DNA of 64,000 bases, from positions 21,867,784 through 21,931,783 of the forward strand of contig NC_134526.1 in NCBI RefSeq assembly GCF_027942865.1, given 5' to 3'. Position numbers and translations under genes: made by a program. This document shows positions 1 to 13,555 of the stretch, piece by piece (positions within the stretch are counted from its first letter, which is position 1; each line of letters opens with the position of its first letter). Origin of the DNA: Odontesthes bonariensis. Lineage: Eukaryota > Chordata > Actinopteri > Atheriniformes > Atherinopsidae. The notes beneath the pieces are model-generated. The model ran no database searches and was not told the DNA's origin. It was given only the letters and a program-made list of their open reading frames with translations.

Positions 1-2
1 CA

Positions 3-3000
3 CAGCACCAGTACCACCAATACAACCAACCCCAACAGCCCTACCCCCAGCAGGCCTCTTCTACACCTGCTCCTGCCACTCGTGTAGCACCCACACCTTT
101 GCCCTCTCGCGCCCCTGCTGTCCTGCCTACAACTGCCTCGGCTACTGATAGAGATGCTGATGTAGCATCTCGCGTCAGTGTTGTCCCAGGTCTGCCGGGA
201 GTGCCCTCATTCCCAACCACACCTGTGGTTCCAGGCTTACCTGTAATGACGGGTGTGCCAGGTACAATGAAACAGTTTGCATTGGATTTTCCAGCATGTG
301 TGGCCTAAAGGGTGTGGGCATGATGGACTTCTAATATGGCTCTATATGAAAATCCCGTTGAATTTCTTATGAAAGTTAGCATTTTGTGATGAGATTACAA
401 CGTTCTGGTGTGTGGTTTGTGTGAAATCGAGGAGTCTGTTGTTTTTTCAGTGTGTGTGTTTACGATCGCTCTCCTAATTACTCATATCGCTATATTTTTG
501 TGTGTGTTCTTCCTCAGGATCAGAGCAGGCTGTACTAACTCAACAGCAACAGGCCATCATCAACCAGCAAGCTATCATTCTGGTGTGACACATATTCCTT
601 CTCTCAACAGCTCACATATAAGTGCTACTGTTTGTACTTTGATTTCTGTTAATTGGTTAAATATATTGAAAATACTGAGTGAGTGAAATTAAGTATTTAA
701 AAAGAACGGTTTTCTAAGAACATGTTAACAGTCATGTTCTTAGAAACCCTGAAACTGTAATCATCAATAGAGTTAAGTGATATATGAGCAACTTCAAATC
801 ATAGCTAATTCAAACTTTTGAACCTTTATTGTGGAGCTACAAAGTGTGGTGCTGTGGACCAACATAACTCTTAGCACTGAATTGAAATCCAAGTTTATAT
901 TTAATTAGGGCTGGACGAGTTAACTCGTTAATTATTTAACTCCGATAAATATTTTATCGCGCATTAACGCAGGTTTTATTTTATTTTATTATTATTTTAT
1001 TTTTTTAATGGATAGGAAAGTTCAGAGAGACAGGAAGCAGGGGGCAGAGAGAGGGGGAACGACACGCAGCACAGGGCCGTCTGATGCGGGACTCGAACCT
1101 AAATGCTAAAAGCTATACACTACTTTTGAATTCATTTTTGGATTTTGTGTACAAATGCGATTAATCGCGATTAATCAGGGAAATCATGTGATTAATTAGA
1201 TTAAAAATTTTAATCGTTGCCCAGCCCTATATTTAATGCTTACATGGACGACTTTTTGTTCTATCAATATGAAGAATGGACAAATCGTAGGATTAAAAGG
1301 AAGAATATTCAGCGAGATGAGGGTAAACTCTTATTTACATTCATTGCATGTGTGTGTCTCTGTGCTGCAGGCCCAGCAGATGACTATGCAGGCCATTGCA
1401 ATTCAGCAGCAGATGCTTTCCTCCTTCCCTCCTGTCGCCCCAGCCCCCCAATCGCCACCCTCATATCAGCACACACACATGCCACAGCGCTCACGCACAC
1501 CCAGTCCTGTGAGTATAGGCACACGATGCTTCGATGACGTATTGGAATTTGCAAAAAATCTCCTCGCCCGTCAGCTGTATCATTTCTTTTTTTTTCTTTT
1601 GCAGACCAAAGAGAGCGAAGAGCCGCACAAGCACGGCCCCACTACTGTTCAGCGGAAAATAAGTATGTCTTGCACGTGTTATATAGTGGGAATATAATGA
1701 CTGCATTAAAGTCAATGAATGTACTGCATTTTTGGGCTTTGATATTTTAAATCCCTGTGAACCCAGTTAAAAAACAAAGTGAAGGCGCCTGCGGGGTACC
1801 TCAACATTCCTGGTTCGTGCTTGATTTGATCAAAAGTTGTGTTGCAGGTCCAACGCGGGGACCCCCTCCCAAGGACGTGGTGCAATCCAGCGTGAGTAAC
1901 ACAGAGCGCATGGACCCGAGCCACGACATCAAAGACATCGTCAAACAGCACCAACCTGCTGGCGCAACATCTTCTGCTGGGTCTCCCACACAAAGGTAAC
2001 GCACACAGAACTCACACATGGTCCCGCAATCTAAAAGATGTGAGACACTATTGTAATGTCTTTGATGTGTGTGTAGGAAAAGTGATGGAAAGACGTTTGT
2101 TAAGAAACCCGACCCTCATGACGAGGCTATGGAGATCCTTAAAGATCAAATGGCAAACCCCCCATCACCGGTACACCCCACCTCTGCACTTAAGACACAT
2201 GAAAGCTAAAATGATATCAAAACTTTCCATTGAATTGTAGTTATATGTAACTTTTTTTATGTTTAAGTCTCAGAGGAAGCCTCAGCCCTCTCAAACAAAA
2301 GAAGATGGAGGAATGAAGGTTACCAAAGCAACCAAGCCTCGACCCGCAGGGCCAACCAGCTCCAACTTAACCCCCACCCATCCTCCAGGTGGAATTCATT
2401 TATGAGTTCCCAATAATGAACTGCAGAATAGACTGAAAATCCCATGCTCTTTTCATGCACGCAGGCCGACATTTATGGGACGAGCGTCCTCATTCCATCT
2501 GTGTTTCTGTGTTTCCAGTCTCCAGGGATTTACCAGTAGAGGAGGAGACGGCTCAGACCCAACTGCACAGCAGAACCGGTGATGAATATTACACTTACTC
2601 CAACGTCCCGTGGAAACTCTACATGAGGAAGGAAGTGGGTTACAAACCAGTTTTCAATTCAGCTCTTCAACACAACAGGTTGTACTGAGAGGTGGGATGA
2701 CTAAACACTGCATGTGTTAACTAACTTCCTTCTTCTCATTTATGTCTTTCTACGCAGGTTTTCTACCCAAAAGAGACCCTGAACAATCCGCTGATCCTGG
2801 ACCTAATCTTCAGACAGGTTGGTTAAAGAGATCAGTAATGATCTATGTTTTCAAATTTCTTGGGTAGACCAAGAAGTCTGAGAAATTTGTACTACACAGT
2901 GCTTTTTTTCTTCCCTGTCATACACACACTTGCAAGCACATCACACGCAATGTGGATTTCAGTGTCTTGCCCGAGGACACTTTGGCATCTAGATTTTGGA

Positions 3001-4105
3001 AGCTGGAGAACTGACCACAGACCTTCGAACCACCACTCTTCCGACGGTCCGTCCGTCTCCTCTTTGGTCTGGAGGACACAGAGTTCAGAATTTCAACTGA
3101 AGAATTTCAAAACCGTGTCCATCAGACCGCAGGACAGTTGAATGAGCTCAGGCTCAGAGAGAGCAACGGCATATGAGGACCTCGTTTACATGGGATTTGT
3201 TTTTGCTGCACTAAAACATTTAGGGCCTAAAAGTTATGTTAATTCTCTATGGCCAAAACAATTTGCATATGCAGTCTCCAAACAAATGGACAACTTCTCC
3301 CTGTATTTACCTCTGAAATGTTCTTTTTTTTACCCACCCATGTTGCTGACTTTAACCGAGATTAAATTCAGCAGACTGTCTGTGTTCTCTATTTAGTTTT
3401 TTTATGCCACTGAGCGACACAACGTCTTCTCGGTCAAACGTTACCAAAGCAGTCCTTTTCATCTAGATATTAAACAACCCACGAGTACACTTTTAAGTAC
3501 TTTATGACCTTAGCTGTAGATACAAAGTTAGCAGACAGTAACAGCAAAAGCAGATAATCCCAGACTGTTTCCCTCTGGCAGATGCATTCATATTCCTGGA
3601 TGTGTGTATTGTTCGCAGGTTGTACATGACACCTTCTCTGAGGCTTGCATCCGGATTACCCAAGAGGAGAGACAGAAGATGAAAGCCCTGTTTGGTAGGA
3701 ATAAAACAAGCAATCACATCCCAACTCTTGAGTGGAAGAGATGTGCAGCATGTGTATTTGTATTTATGTGAAAGCCTCAGTTTGCACTCAGGATCGGAGC
3801 TCTTTGATGACTCATCTTTTCTTTCGCCGACAGCCGAGAACAAGGTGGAGCAGACTTCGGGGTCACACGATGAGAATGTGATGAAGAAAGTGGTCGCCAT
3901 GGCCAAAGACTCGTGGGAGATCTACTTCTCCCGCCTGTTCCCAGCCTCTGTGAGCTTTTGAGTTGTTCTTAGCAAACCCGAGTTAAACTCAGCGTGGATC
4001 CGGGTGCATTTACTCCAGCCATTGTCATCATTTATCCAAGCCAAACTTCCTCCTCCTCTTGACCTGGATGAGTTTCGGTCTTAAATTTCATGTGTTCAGA
4101 TTTTG

Positions 4106-4142
<37 letters not shown>

Positions 4143-5593
4143 TTTTTCAGGGCAGTGTAGGGACAGGAGTGCAGGTGTTGTCTGTGTCTCATAAAGGGAT
4201 CAAGCTGCTGAAGTTGGTGAAGAGCGGCACTACAACATCAGACTACTTCAGAGTGCTGAGGCCCTACAGGTGAAGCTGATTTTAGGATTATTTTTTTTTT
4301 TTACAGTTTTTATCTAAATGCATTAACAGATCTGCTCATTGGCCTTATGTAGCAGGGTATTACATCTCAAACGCCTGATTGCTTTGACCTGTGATTTGAA
4401 GCTGACTTCCTGGTTTCTCATATGACTTCCTGTGCAGCTACTCGGACATCCTGTTTGTGTCTATTCCGTCTAAGAACATGCTGGAGTTCAACCTGACCAA
4501 CGAGAAGCTGATCCTGTTCTCTGCCAAAGCCCCGCAGGTCAAACACATGATCGACTTCTTCCTCACAGAGCTCAAGAAGGTCAGAGACACTTTTGTGAGC
4601 ATATTTTGTGCGCCATTGGAAAAAGGATTTTACACACGAGGCCTTTGGTGTTATCAGTCGGGTATTCACGATTGAGATGCTCATTCGTGTCAGTGGATGT
4701 TGGCTTTTATAGATGCCTGCTTTGTGAGAGGGTGTCTGCTTCTTGAACGTATACCGCCAAGTAGTTCCACAAGAGAGTGGCTCAGCTGGAAGCTTTTTTT
4801 GGAGAATATTTGGGACAGACAACATTCAGGAATTACAGAAGTCCAATCTTGAAGTTAGAAATGGATGCACTAGCTTCCATCCAAGACAGATCCTAGTTTA
4901 AACTAGCTCTGAGGTTCCTCACTAGTAGCACTAGAAGCCAAGTGATTAGATTGCTAAACAGTTTCTTCCTGAAGCGCTCCGGTCCAAAGACAACAGCTTC
5001 GATTTAGTCTGAATATTGAAAGCAGGTCTTTGTTTCTTTAAGACAAGATGCTTTTCATCTGACCACCTTATTGGTCTCATCTGGTTTCATGGAGAAAACA
5101 AACAGTAATGTAGGACAGCCTTTGGACAGCTCCTTTTAACAAGAAAACTTGGAGTAAAATCCTCCTTCATGCTATTTCCAGTGTCTTCTTAAATTTAAGT
5201 TTTTTCTTTTTTTACTTGGATTCACCTTAGGACAGAGATGATTTGGTCGTAATGAATTCTATACATTTATTAATGACATTGGCTCAGTCAGTATGGCCAG
5301 TCAACCCATAAATCTGTCAGTGTGCTCAGTGGATGCGACGTCTTGTCTTTGTCAGGACTCTGAGTACATGGTGGCGGTGAGGAATTACATCACTGAGAAC
5401 AGGACTCACCTCAGCTTCCACAAAGGGGACATCATCAGACTGCAGCACATGGATGGGCTGGAGACCGGTGAGACGCACACACATGATCACAACCCACACG
5501 AGTGTACACAAACACTGTGGACTTTCACTGTGATATCTGTGCTTTTTGGCTTCTGTGGACCTTTTACACGGTCTCTGCTTATCTGTGCATCAA

Positions 5594-5644
<51 letters not shown>

Positions 5645-8600
5645 GCAAACATTATGGCTGCATTGTGAGGAAGAAGGTCATGCTTCTGGAGGAGCTCAAG
5701 AGGGACACTCCTGAGTTTGGTGGGTGTGGCAGGACTGATTCTCAGCAGTTTGTGTCTACTGATAAGTTTTTTTGTTTTTTGCTCATTATTATTTATCCCA
5801 AATCTGTTGTGTTTCCCAGTTTTTTTTTTTCATTAATTTTTTTTAGATTTGGTAGATTTTCCTCTCAAAGCTGAAAAATATAAACCTGATATTTAGGATT
5901 TTTACAACGGTTGTATGAAACAATATTTCCAATCTCTAAATCTCTCATCTCAGGTACATTTCTTTTGATGCATGTGTGCTCAAACAGGCTGGCGGTTCGG
6001 GGCCGTGTATGGAAAGTCGGGAGTGTTTCCCAGTGAGTACGTCCATCCTGTGGCCGCTCCGGACTTCCTGGTCCTGCCCGCTGACCGCGTGGAGCCTCGA
6101 GACCGGCAGGGACGAGTTGCCGCATCAGCTGCTGTTGCCGTAGCGATGGGCTCCGCAGTAGCTGCTCATGAGCTCGACCTCTCGACAGAGGTGCAGACAG
6201 GGATTTTGTCTACTCATATTAAACTACATAGCAACAATGCTTCTTTTTTTTAAGCTTATGATAACTTTATAATAACTATGACTTATGTCTGTTTGCAAAT
6301 CATAAATATAAAAAATAATTCCGTTTTTGGTTTAATGTAGGAGGCACTTTTGCATTGCTCTTAATGCTGTGGGTTTGCATTTGTGTATCAGGTTGTTAAT
6401 GAAATGTATGGGGACAGCATGAGCGTTGAACTGGACGATCTGCCTCTGCACAGCAGCCAGTATCACATGACTGAGTTTGCCAAGAAGTACTTCAGAGAAG
6501 CACAGAGGAACAGGGGGTCAGTAAGATGCACACTCACACGTGCGCTTTGAAAATGACGCCAAAATGTTTTCATTTAAATCTCCAGTTTGCTCTAACTGAA
6601 TAGACATGCCTTTATAGATGTCCAAGTCATGTTTATTTAATTGTTTGTATTCTCCACAGTGATCAGAAAGCCAAAAAGGGGAAGGAAGTCAGAGATCCAG
6701 CAGATATGATCAAATTCTCAAAGGTGATGCAACTGGGTTTGCCTCAAAACATAATCTTGAATTTGAACAATCTTTTTATTTCCATATCCACAACACACTG
6801 TATTTCCTAATTAAATTATTCTTACAGTGCTGTGCAAAAGTCTTGATCCACCCTTCATTTCTTTATATTTTCCTTCCAAGCAGCCAGACTTTTTTCTTTT
6901 AAAGTAGTCTTGAGTAACAGTTCTCCAGGCTTTCTGGAGGTCTTTCAAAGCTTTTCTTCGGACATTGTGTTAGGGGTGAGCAGACTGGATCCAGAAGCGA
7001 ACAAGAGACGGTAGATTAGGTGTCATAAAATGGATTTTATTTACTGAGGGGAAGGTTGGGATGCCAGGAAGTGAGGAAGGGATCCAGGATACGGGTCGGC
7101 GGGGAAGGAGGCTCCGTGTCCGGGTGTGTGATCCGTGGGAAGATGGTCTCGTGTCCAGGGGATTACTGTGCGGGGCTCGTGAGGTCCAGGGGGGTTCTGT
7201 GCAGGGGCTCGTGGGGTGAGGCTCGAAGGCTGGGCGGAATACTGATAGCTGGCTGAGCTCTAGAACAGGCATACGTTTACTCTGAGAAAGACAATCATTT
7301 GGCACCAGAGCACAGGGGAGAGCAGGCTTTAATCGGTGCCAGATTGGTGATCAGCCACAGGTGAGGATGGTGAGAGAGCGCTCCTCCAAGCCGCTCCACC
7401 CAGCCTGAAAACGACAAAGAAAAACCAGCCAGCACCAAAATAAAAATATATAAATAAATATCCATCCATCCATCCATTATCTGCCGCTTGTCCGGGGATC
7501 GGGTCGCGGGGGCAGCAGCTTGAGCAGAGAAACCCAGACGTCCCTGTCCCCGGCCACTTCCTCCAGCTCTTCTGGGGGGACCCCGAGGCTTACCCAGGCC
7601 AGCCGAGAGACATAGTCTCTCCAACGTGTCCTGGGTCTTCCCCGGGGTCTCCTCCCAGTGGGACGGGCCCAGAACACCTCACCAGGGAGGCGTCCAAGAG
7701 GCATCCTAACCAGATGCCCGAGCCACCTCATCTGACTCCTCTCGATGCAAAAAGCAGAAACCCGATTCTGAGGTCGCCAAAACGGACCCCCTCAACGCCC
7801 TGGCTGCGCCTAGAAATTCTGTCCATAAAAATTATGAACAAAATCGGTGAAACTCCTCCTTACAGGGGATTCCGCCAGCCGTTCCCAACAGACCCTCACA
7901 ATACGTTTGGGCCTGCCAGGTCTGACCGGCTTCCTCCCCCACCAGCGGAGCCAACTCACCACCAGGTGGTGATCAGTTGACAGCGCCGCCCCTCTCTTCA
8001 CCCGAGTTTCCAGGACATACGGCCGCAAGTCTGACGATAAAGTCGATCATCGAGCTGCGGCCTAGGGTGTCCTGGTGCCAAGTGCACATATGGACACCCT
8101 TATGCCTGAACATGGTGTTCGTTATGGACAGTCCGTGACGAGCACAGAAGTCCAACAACAAAACACCACTCTGATTCAGATCGGGGGGGCCGTTCCTCCC
8201 AATCACGCCCCTCCAGGTCTCACTGTCATTGCCCACGTGAGCATTGAATAACTATATAAGTATAATCACCACACATTGGCTGCTTTTAAACTAATTTTTA
8301 GTCAAGTCCTCAGCATTTTCAGAGGATTTTTTTCTATTTGTTAAGCCCCTGAACACTGAGCTATGAATAATTTGTAAAGAAAAGGCATCTTACTCAGTGA
8401 GTACTTAGTGAGTATCTTTAATGACTTCGTTGCTAGCAGCCTGTCACAGAGTAATGGTATTTCTTCCCTTTTTGTTACTTCTATGAATGCCAAAGATGAC
8501 ATGCCAACAAGGTGATTCCCAAAGAGCTGTTAGATGAAAACTTGTGGTGTGTCCTTGGAAAATTTGAGAAAAAGTGGAGGACAAAGTGATGTCCTTAAGA

Positions 8601-11600
8601 TATAGGAAGTAATCCAGCTAAGACCTGATACAGGACCTGAGAGATGCATCTGGACCTTCAGCTGATCCATCTACTGCTCACTGAAGCCTCATCAGAAATG
8701 GTCTCCATGGAAGGGTAGTTGTCAAGAAGCCATTCTTAAAGGGGAACTCCGGGGCATTTGAAGCGTGTTTCCATTGCTAGAGGTTGTCAAATAATGATAG
8801 TATGACACAGAGAGGTGCGTATCTGCGCTCCCTGTGTGAAGATCGCTCTGTCCGCACAGCATGTCATGCGAGGCTAATACGTGGTGGCTAAGGGGCAAGC
8901 GCTAACCCTTCCACGTAAAACAACAACTTGCACACTGCAGAAACGTCACACCACTTTATAACCCATCCGACAATAAAGTCACAAGCCTTACCATCAAAAC
9001 CATATGCATGGTTCTCACATTACTGGCATGGGGACGTTACAAAACAACTTTATAAACAGCATGTCACTCACCGGCTGGTTGTAGGCTCGCGCATGTGAAA
9101 GCCCAAAAGAGTCGATGGAGAATAATCCCATATACAAAACAATTATCTTCTCTAGAAAAACTGCGTTCAAGTATTTAAAACATTACAAGAATATTACTGG
9201 GCAAGTATTGTTGTAATGTTTTAAATACTTGAACGCAGTTTTTCTAGAGAAGATAATTGTTTTGTATATGGGATTATTCTCCATCGACTCTTCTGGGCTT
9301 TCACATGCGCGAGCCTACAACCAGCCGGTGAGTGACATGCTGTTTATAAAGTTGTTTTGTAACGTCCCCACGCCAGTAATGTGAGAACCATGCATATGGT
9401 TTTGATGGTAAGGCTTGTGACTTTATTGTCGGATGGGTTATAAAGTGGTGTGACGTTTCTGCAGTGTGCAAGTTGTTGTTTTACGTGGAAGGGTTAGCGC
9501 TTGCCCCTTAGCCACCACGTATTAGCCTCGCATGACATGCTGTGCGGACAGAGTGATCTCCACACAGGGAGCGCAGATACGCACCTCTCTGTGTCATACT
9601 ATCATTATTTGACAACCTCTAGCAATGGAAACACGCTTCAAATGCCCCGGAGTTCCCCTTTAAGGAAGGGAAACAGGGAGAAATGGCTGAGGTATTCCAA
9701 AGGACACAAGAGGTGGATTGGTGCTTTCAACACCATACAGCCGACTCTGCTGAAGGACAAGCTGGCACATGCTGGGGTGGATCTCCACCTCACATCCTGG
9801 ATTGTGGATTATCTAACTAATCGACCCCAGTATGTGAGGACTCAGAACTGTGTCCTGCAGCACAGGAGCCCCACATGGAGCGGTTATGGCTCCATTCCTT
9901 TTCACCTTGTACACTGCAGGCTTCTCCTACAGCTCCCCCTGCTGTCACCTGCAGAAGTTTTCAGACGAGTCTGTAATTGTCGGTCTCATCACAGAGGATG
10001 ACGACAGAGAGTACAAAGGACTGGTACTGGACTTTGTACACTGGTGCCTTTGGATCCGCATCCAGATCACTGTCCAGGCCAGATAGTGACTGGATAGTGT
10101 AGTGGTAAGATTTTGTGCCCTTCATGTGGGTGACTGGAGTTCGAATCCTGACCTCCCCCCTGCATGAAAGGCACTACCTCCAGTAGGGGTCCTTAGGCAA
10201 GACACTACCTGCCTACCTGGGATATGAGTGTAAGTTGCTTTGGATAAAAGCGTCTGCCAAATGCATAAACATAAACATAAATAGATCAATGCGGATTACC
10301 ATAGTAGACAACACTTCCCTCCAACACCCGTGAACATCCAAGAAATGGATATTGAGATTGTGACATCTTAAAACTACCTGGGTGTTCACCTGAACTATAA
10401 ACTGGACCGGAGTTATCATGCTGCTGCTCTCTACAGGATCAGAGCAGACTCTACCTGCTGAGGTACTTTGGGGTGCAGGGGGCACTTCTTAAGACCTTCT
10501 AGTGACTCTGTGGTGGCATCAGCCATCTTTTTTGGAGTGGTCTGCTGGGCCAGTTGCATCTTGGCAGCGGACAGAAAGAGGGTGGAAAAACTGATGAGGA
10601 AAGCCAGCTTGGTTGTGGGATGCCCCCTTCACTCAGTTGGTGGTGGGAGAGAGGAGAATGATGGCTAAGTTATCATCTCTGATGGACACCCTGTCCCACC
10701 CCTTACAGGAAACCATTACAGCACCGGGCAGCTCCTTCAGCAGCAGACTGAAACATCCAAAATGTCTATCTTATCTTATTTCCTGATTTCCTGGCAATAC
10801 ATAAAGAAATGAGTGATGACTCGAGACTTTTGTTCTGTACTGGTTATGCTTTTGTCTGCTATACCTATGAGAAAAGGCTGTTTGTTAGTTTGTTTTGTTT
10901 GGGATCCAGCTGACATGTTGGCACGATGTGTTTGATTCTCTAGTCTCCCATCCAGGAGTCTCTGATTGACTTCTCTGACAGCGGGATGAACAGAGTGGCT
11001 ACTGACATCTTCTTAGGTAAGAGCAGAGTAGAGTGATGTACAAATGATGTGCATTGAGGAGGCAGAATAGGAAGGTAAAGAACTACTAAGTGCCTGCATA
11101 TGTATTTTTACATTTCAGATGTCATTCATTTGCATTTTTTTAGCAATAAACATTTCAATATGGTTCAAAGTCCTAAACATCTGGTCTGTCTACATCTAAA
11201 GGCAAAGATAACTTATTGTTTTTATTCCAGCTATAATGAAATTCATGGGAGACTTCCCACTGAAAGGCCAGACCGAACAGGAACTGGTCCACACTATATT
11301 GAAGGTACACAGACACGAGCAGAATTTTCAGAATTGAGTAAACTCTAAATAAAGTGTATTTATGCGTTTTATAAGCTTGAATGCATGGACGTGCATACAT
11401 TCCTTTTATGCTCTTAAATCCAGTTAAGTGGTGACCACGGTCTGATAAAGGATGAAGCCTACTGCCAAGTGATGAAGCAAGTCACCACCAACACCAGCTC
11501 CAAACCGTAAGACTTCCAGCGGTGGCTGATACTTAGACGTTAACCAGTCGTGACGTGGTCACGGAGAGGCTGTAATCTGCGGTCGTGTGTATGCTTTGTG

Positions 11601-13506
11601 CAGTGACAGCTGCCAGAGAGGCTGGAGGCTGATGTACATCCTCACAGCTTTCCATCGCTGCTCTGATGTCATGAAGCCGTTTCTGCTGAAGTCCCTGCAG
11701 GATGCCTGTGACACCCCTGGGATGCCTTACCAAGGTAGACGGTCCATCCATCCATTCCTTACCGACCACATTGACTGACATCACATTCATCAATCTCTCA
11801 CCACTTGTCTATATCCGGGTTTACTGGCCGATGCTCTTGATTTGTAGGAATTGCCAAGGCGTCTGAGCAGAATCTGAGGAGGACTTTCCAATATGGTGGC
11901 CGTGTGCAGTATCCCAACAGCATGGAGCTTAAAGCTATGCTGGTTAGTTTCTACCTCATTTATGTGGTCTTTTTTACTCTCTCTCGTATTTCTCTTGAAC
12001 CTTGTTGAAGTGTGAAAATGTGCAACGAAACAAACAGAAATCTCTCAATTGTACAGCAATTTACCAATTGCTGTACAATTGAATAACTTGATACATTTTT
12101 TTCAAGGAGGTACGTCTTAAAAAACCTTAACGTCCAAACAAACCAGTGGAGAAAACAGAAGAATGCAAAACAAAGCCAGAAAAGAGAGTTCAGTAAATAA
12201 ATGAACGAAGAGAATCCTCATGTAAATCTGCAGATGCTGTCGCATTAATAAAGGAACAAGGAGTCACTTTAGAAGCATTTCCTACAAACAGGAAAAGATG
12301 CAACCAATGCATTTACAAAATGAGCACAATAACCTGACATGTGGCCAAATAACGACTGTGAGGAAAACCATATGGACTTACCTGAAAGCCAGCCATAACC
12401 ACAGCCTGCTGTCCAGTTGTAGGTTATCTGTAAAATAGCTTCCATTAAGAAAAACGCATGTGACCATAAACCTGCTGGTGCGTCACTGAATCCTTGTCAT
12501 GTGACTTACTTAGTGCAGTTGAAAATGTGGACGATGACGTCATAGCGACTGACCTTGTGGTGCTTTGATTTAGACAAAACCAACAAACTCGAATTAAATG
12601 CAAAAACAAAACTGTAAAGGCTGCAATAAGTTTTGGTGCAGCGAGTATTGCACGACTCCTTCAAAATTAGAGATTTTAAGTTGTCTTAAACTTCCCTGTC
12701 TCATTTACAAAAAAACGCGACTCTGCATTCAATTTGTTCTGATAATGTCTTTTCACATTTATACAATTAAAATATCTCCCCTGGTTTATTTTTACAACCC
12801 CGGCAGATAGAGCCACCGCATGTCAGGAGATAATTTTAAGACATGCTTATTTTTGACGGTACATAACTTCTCCCCGAATTTTGTGCTGTGAAAACAAAAT
12901 TCATAGACATCTATATGAAGTGAGCCAGGTCCAAAAATGAATGCCCACGCCTTTAAGACTCCTTAGTGAAAACAACAGGTGCTTTTTCATGCCAAACAGG
13001 GCTTGGTCATGGCACAAAGTGATAGTAAATCTGGCCCTCGGTGTAAAACAGTGATTGGAACAATACAGATCAACAAGAGCAAAACTAACTTTTACATGAC
13101 AAGATTTGTGCGCTGTTTGAAAGTCAGCCTTATATATTTTTTACGAGTTATTGAAAAAGCACTTAAGATAAACCCCTCTATCTGTATAAATGTTTTAGTT
13201 TGCATGACAGGCAAATTAGATATGCATGTTTAGTGGTTTATTAACATGATGATAATGTGCAAACCGCAATTATTCCTCTACTCGTGTCCCTTTTCTTGCT
13301 CAAATGGGACTTTGTTTAGCAGAAGAATAACCGCTGTCAGTAACAGCTGAGTGCTGAGTGCTGGTTGTTAAGCATACCAAGTTTCTCTCTGATTGGTTGT
13401 CTGTGTACAGGCTGGGCGGAGCTCCAAGAGACAGCTGTTCCTGCTACCAGGTGGAATTGAAAGGCACTTGAAAATCAAGACGTGCTCTGTAAGTGCAACG
13501 CGCACA

Positions 13507-13555
<49 letters not shown>

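Larger units (their letters stand above)
3..2388 (+). other. myo15a: myo15a Pro/Gln-rich linker exons
   Basis: Exons 1-7 encode a low-complexity linker: repeated Val-Pro-Gly-Leu-Pro type motifs, then a glutamine-rich stretch containing AQQMTMQA, then Ser/Pro-rich sequence. The Gln block matches the linker between the first MyTH4 domain and the SH3 domain of vertebrate MYO15A. The sequence is probably disordered. Splice phases agree through all seven segments. Confidence 0.85.
2519..4579 (+). other. myo15a: myo15a conserved block with FERM-F3-like segment
   Basis: Exons 8-13 encode the segment beginning near [14 protein letters not shown] and ending with a PH-like stretch (VSHKGIKLL ... [11 protein letters not shown] ... 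[10 protein letters not shown]). The start matches a conserved region of vertebrate MYO15A. The end has the beta-strand spacing of a FERM F3 lobe, which fits the remnant of the first FERM domain reported for class XV myosins. Assignment as F3-like is my inference from pattern only. Confidence 0.75.

Noticed and set aside
5293..5874. 193-codon ORF around the SH3 exons
   Set aside because: Exon 14 is in frame but the ORF continues through the GT microsatellite; splice sites and the MYO15A match define the real exons.
7714..7980. + strand ORF of 88 codons
   Set aside because: Antisense to the LINE endonuclease/C-terminal fragment.
9501..10001. 166-codon ORF treated as one gene
   Set aside because: It is a chimera of the palindrome arm, the Tc1-like relic and the Rex1-like fragment.
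10094..10165. Functional tRNA gene
   Set aside because: A and B boxes are present but the arms do not form a cloverleaf and the SINE body and tail follow directly.
12045..12082. Possible microRNA precursor
   Set aside because: The stem is only 17 bp with a 4-nt loop and the flanks do not pair further, too short for a standard pre-miRNA.
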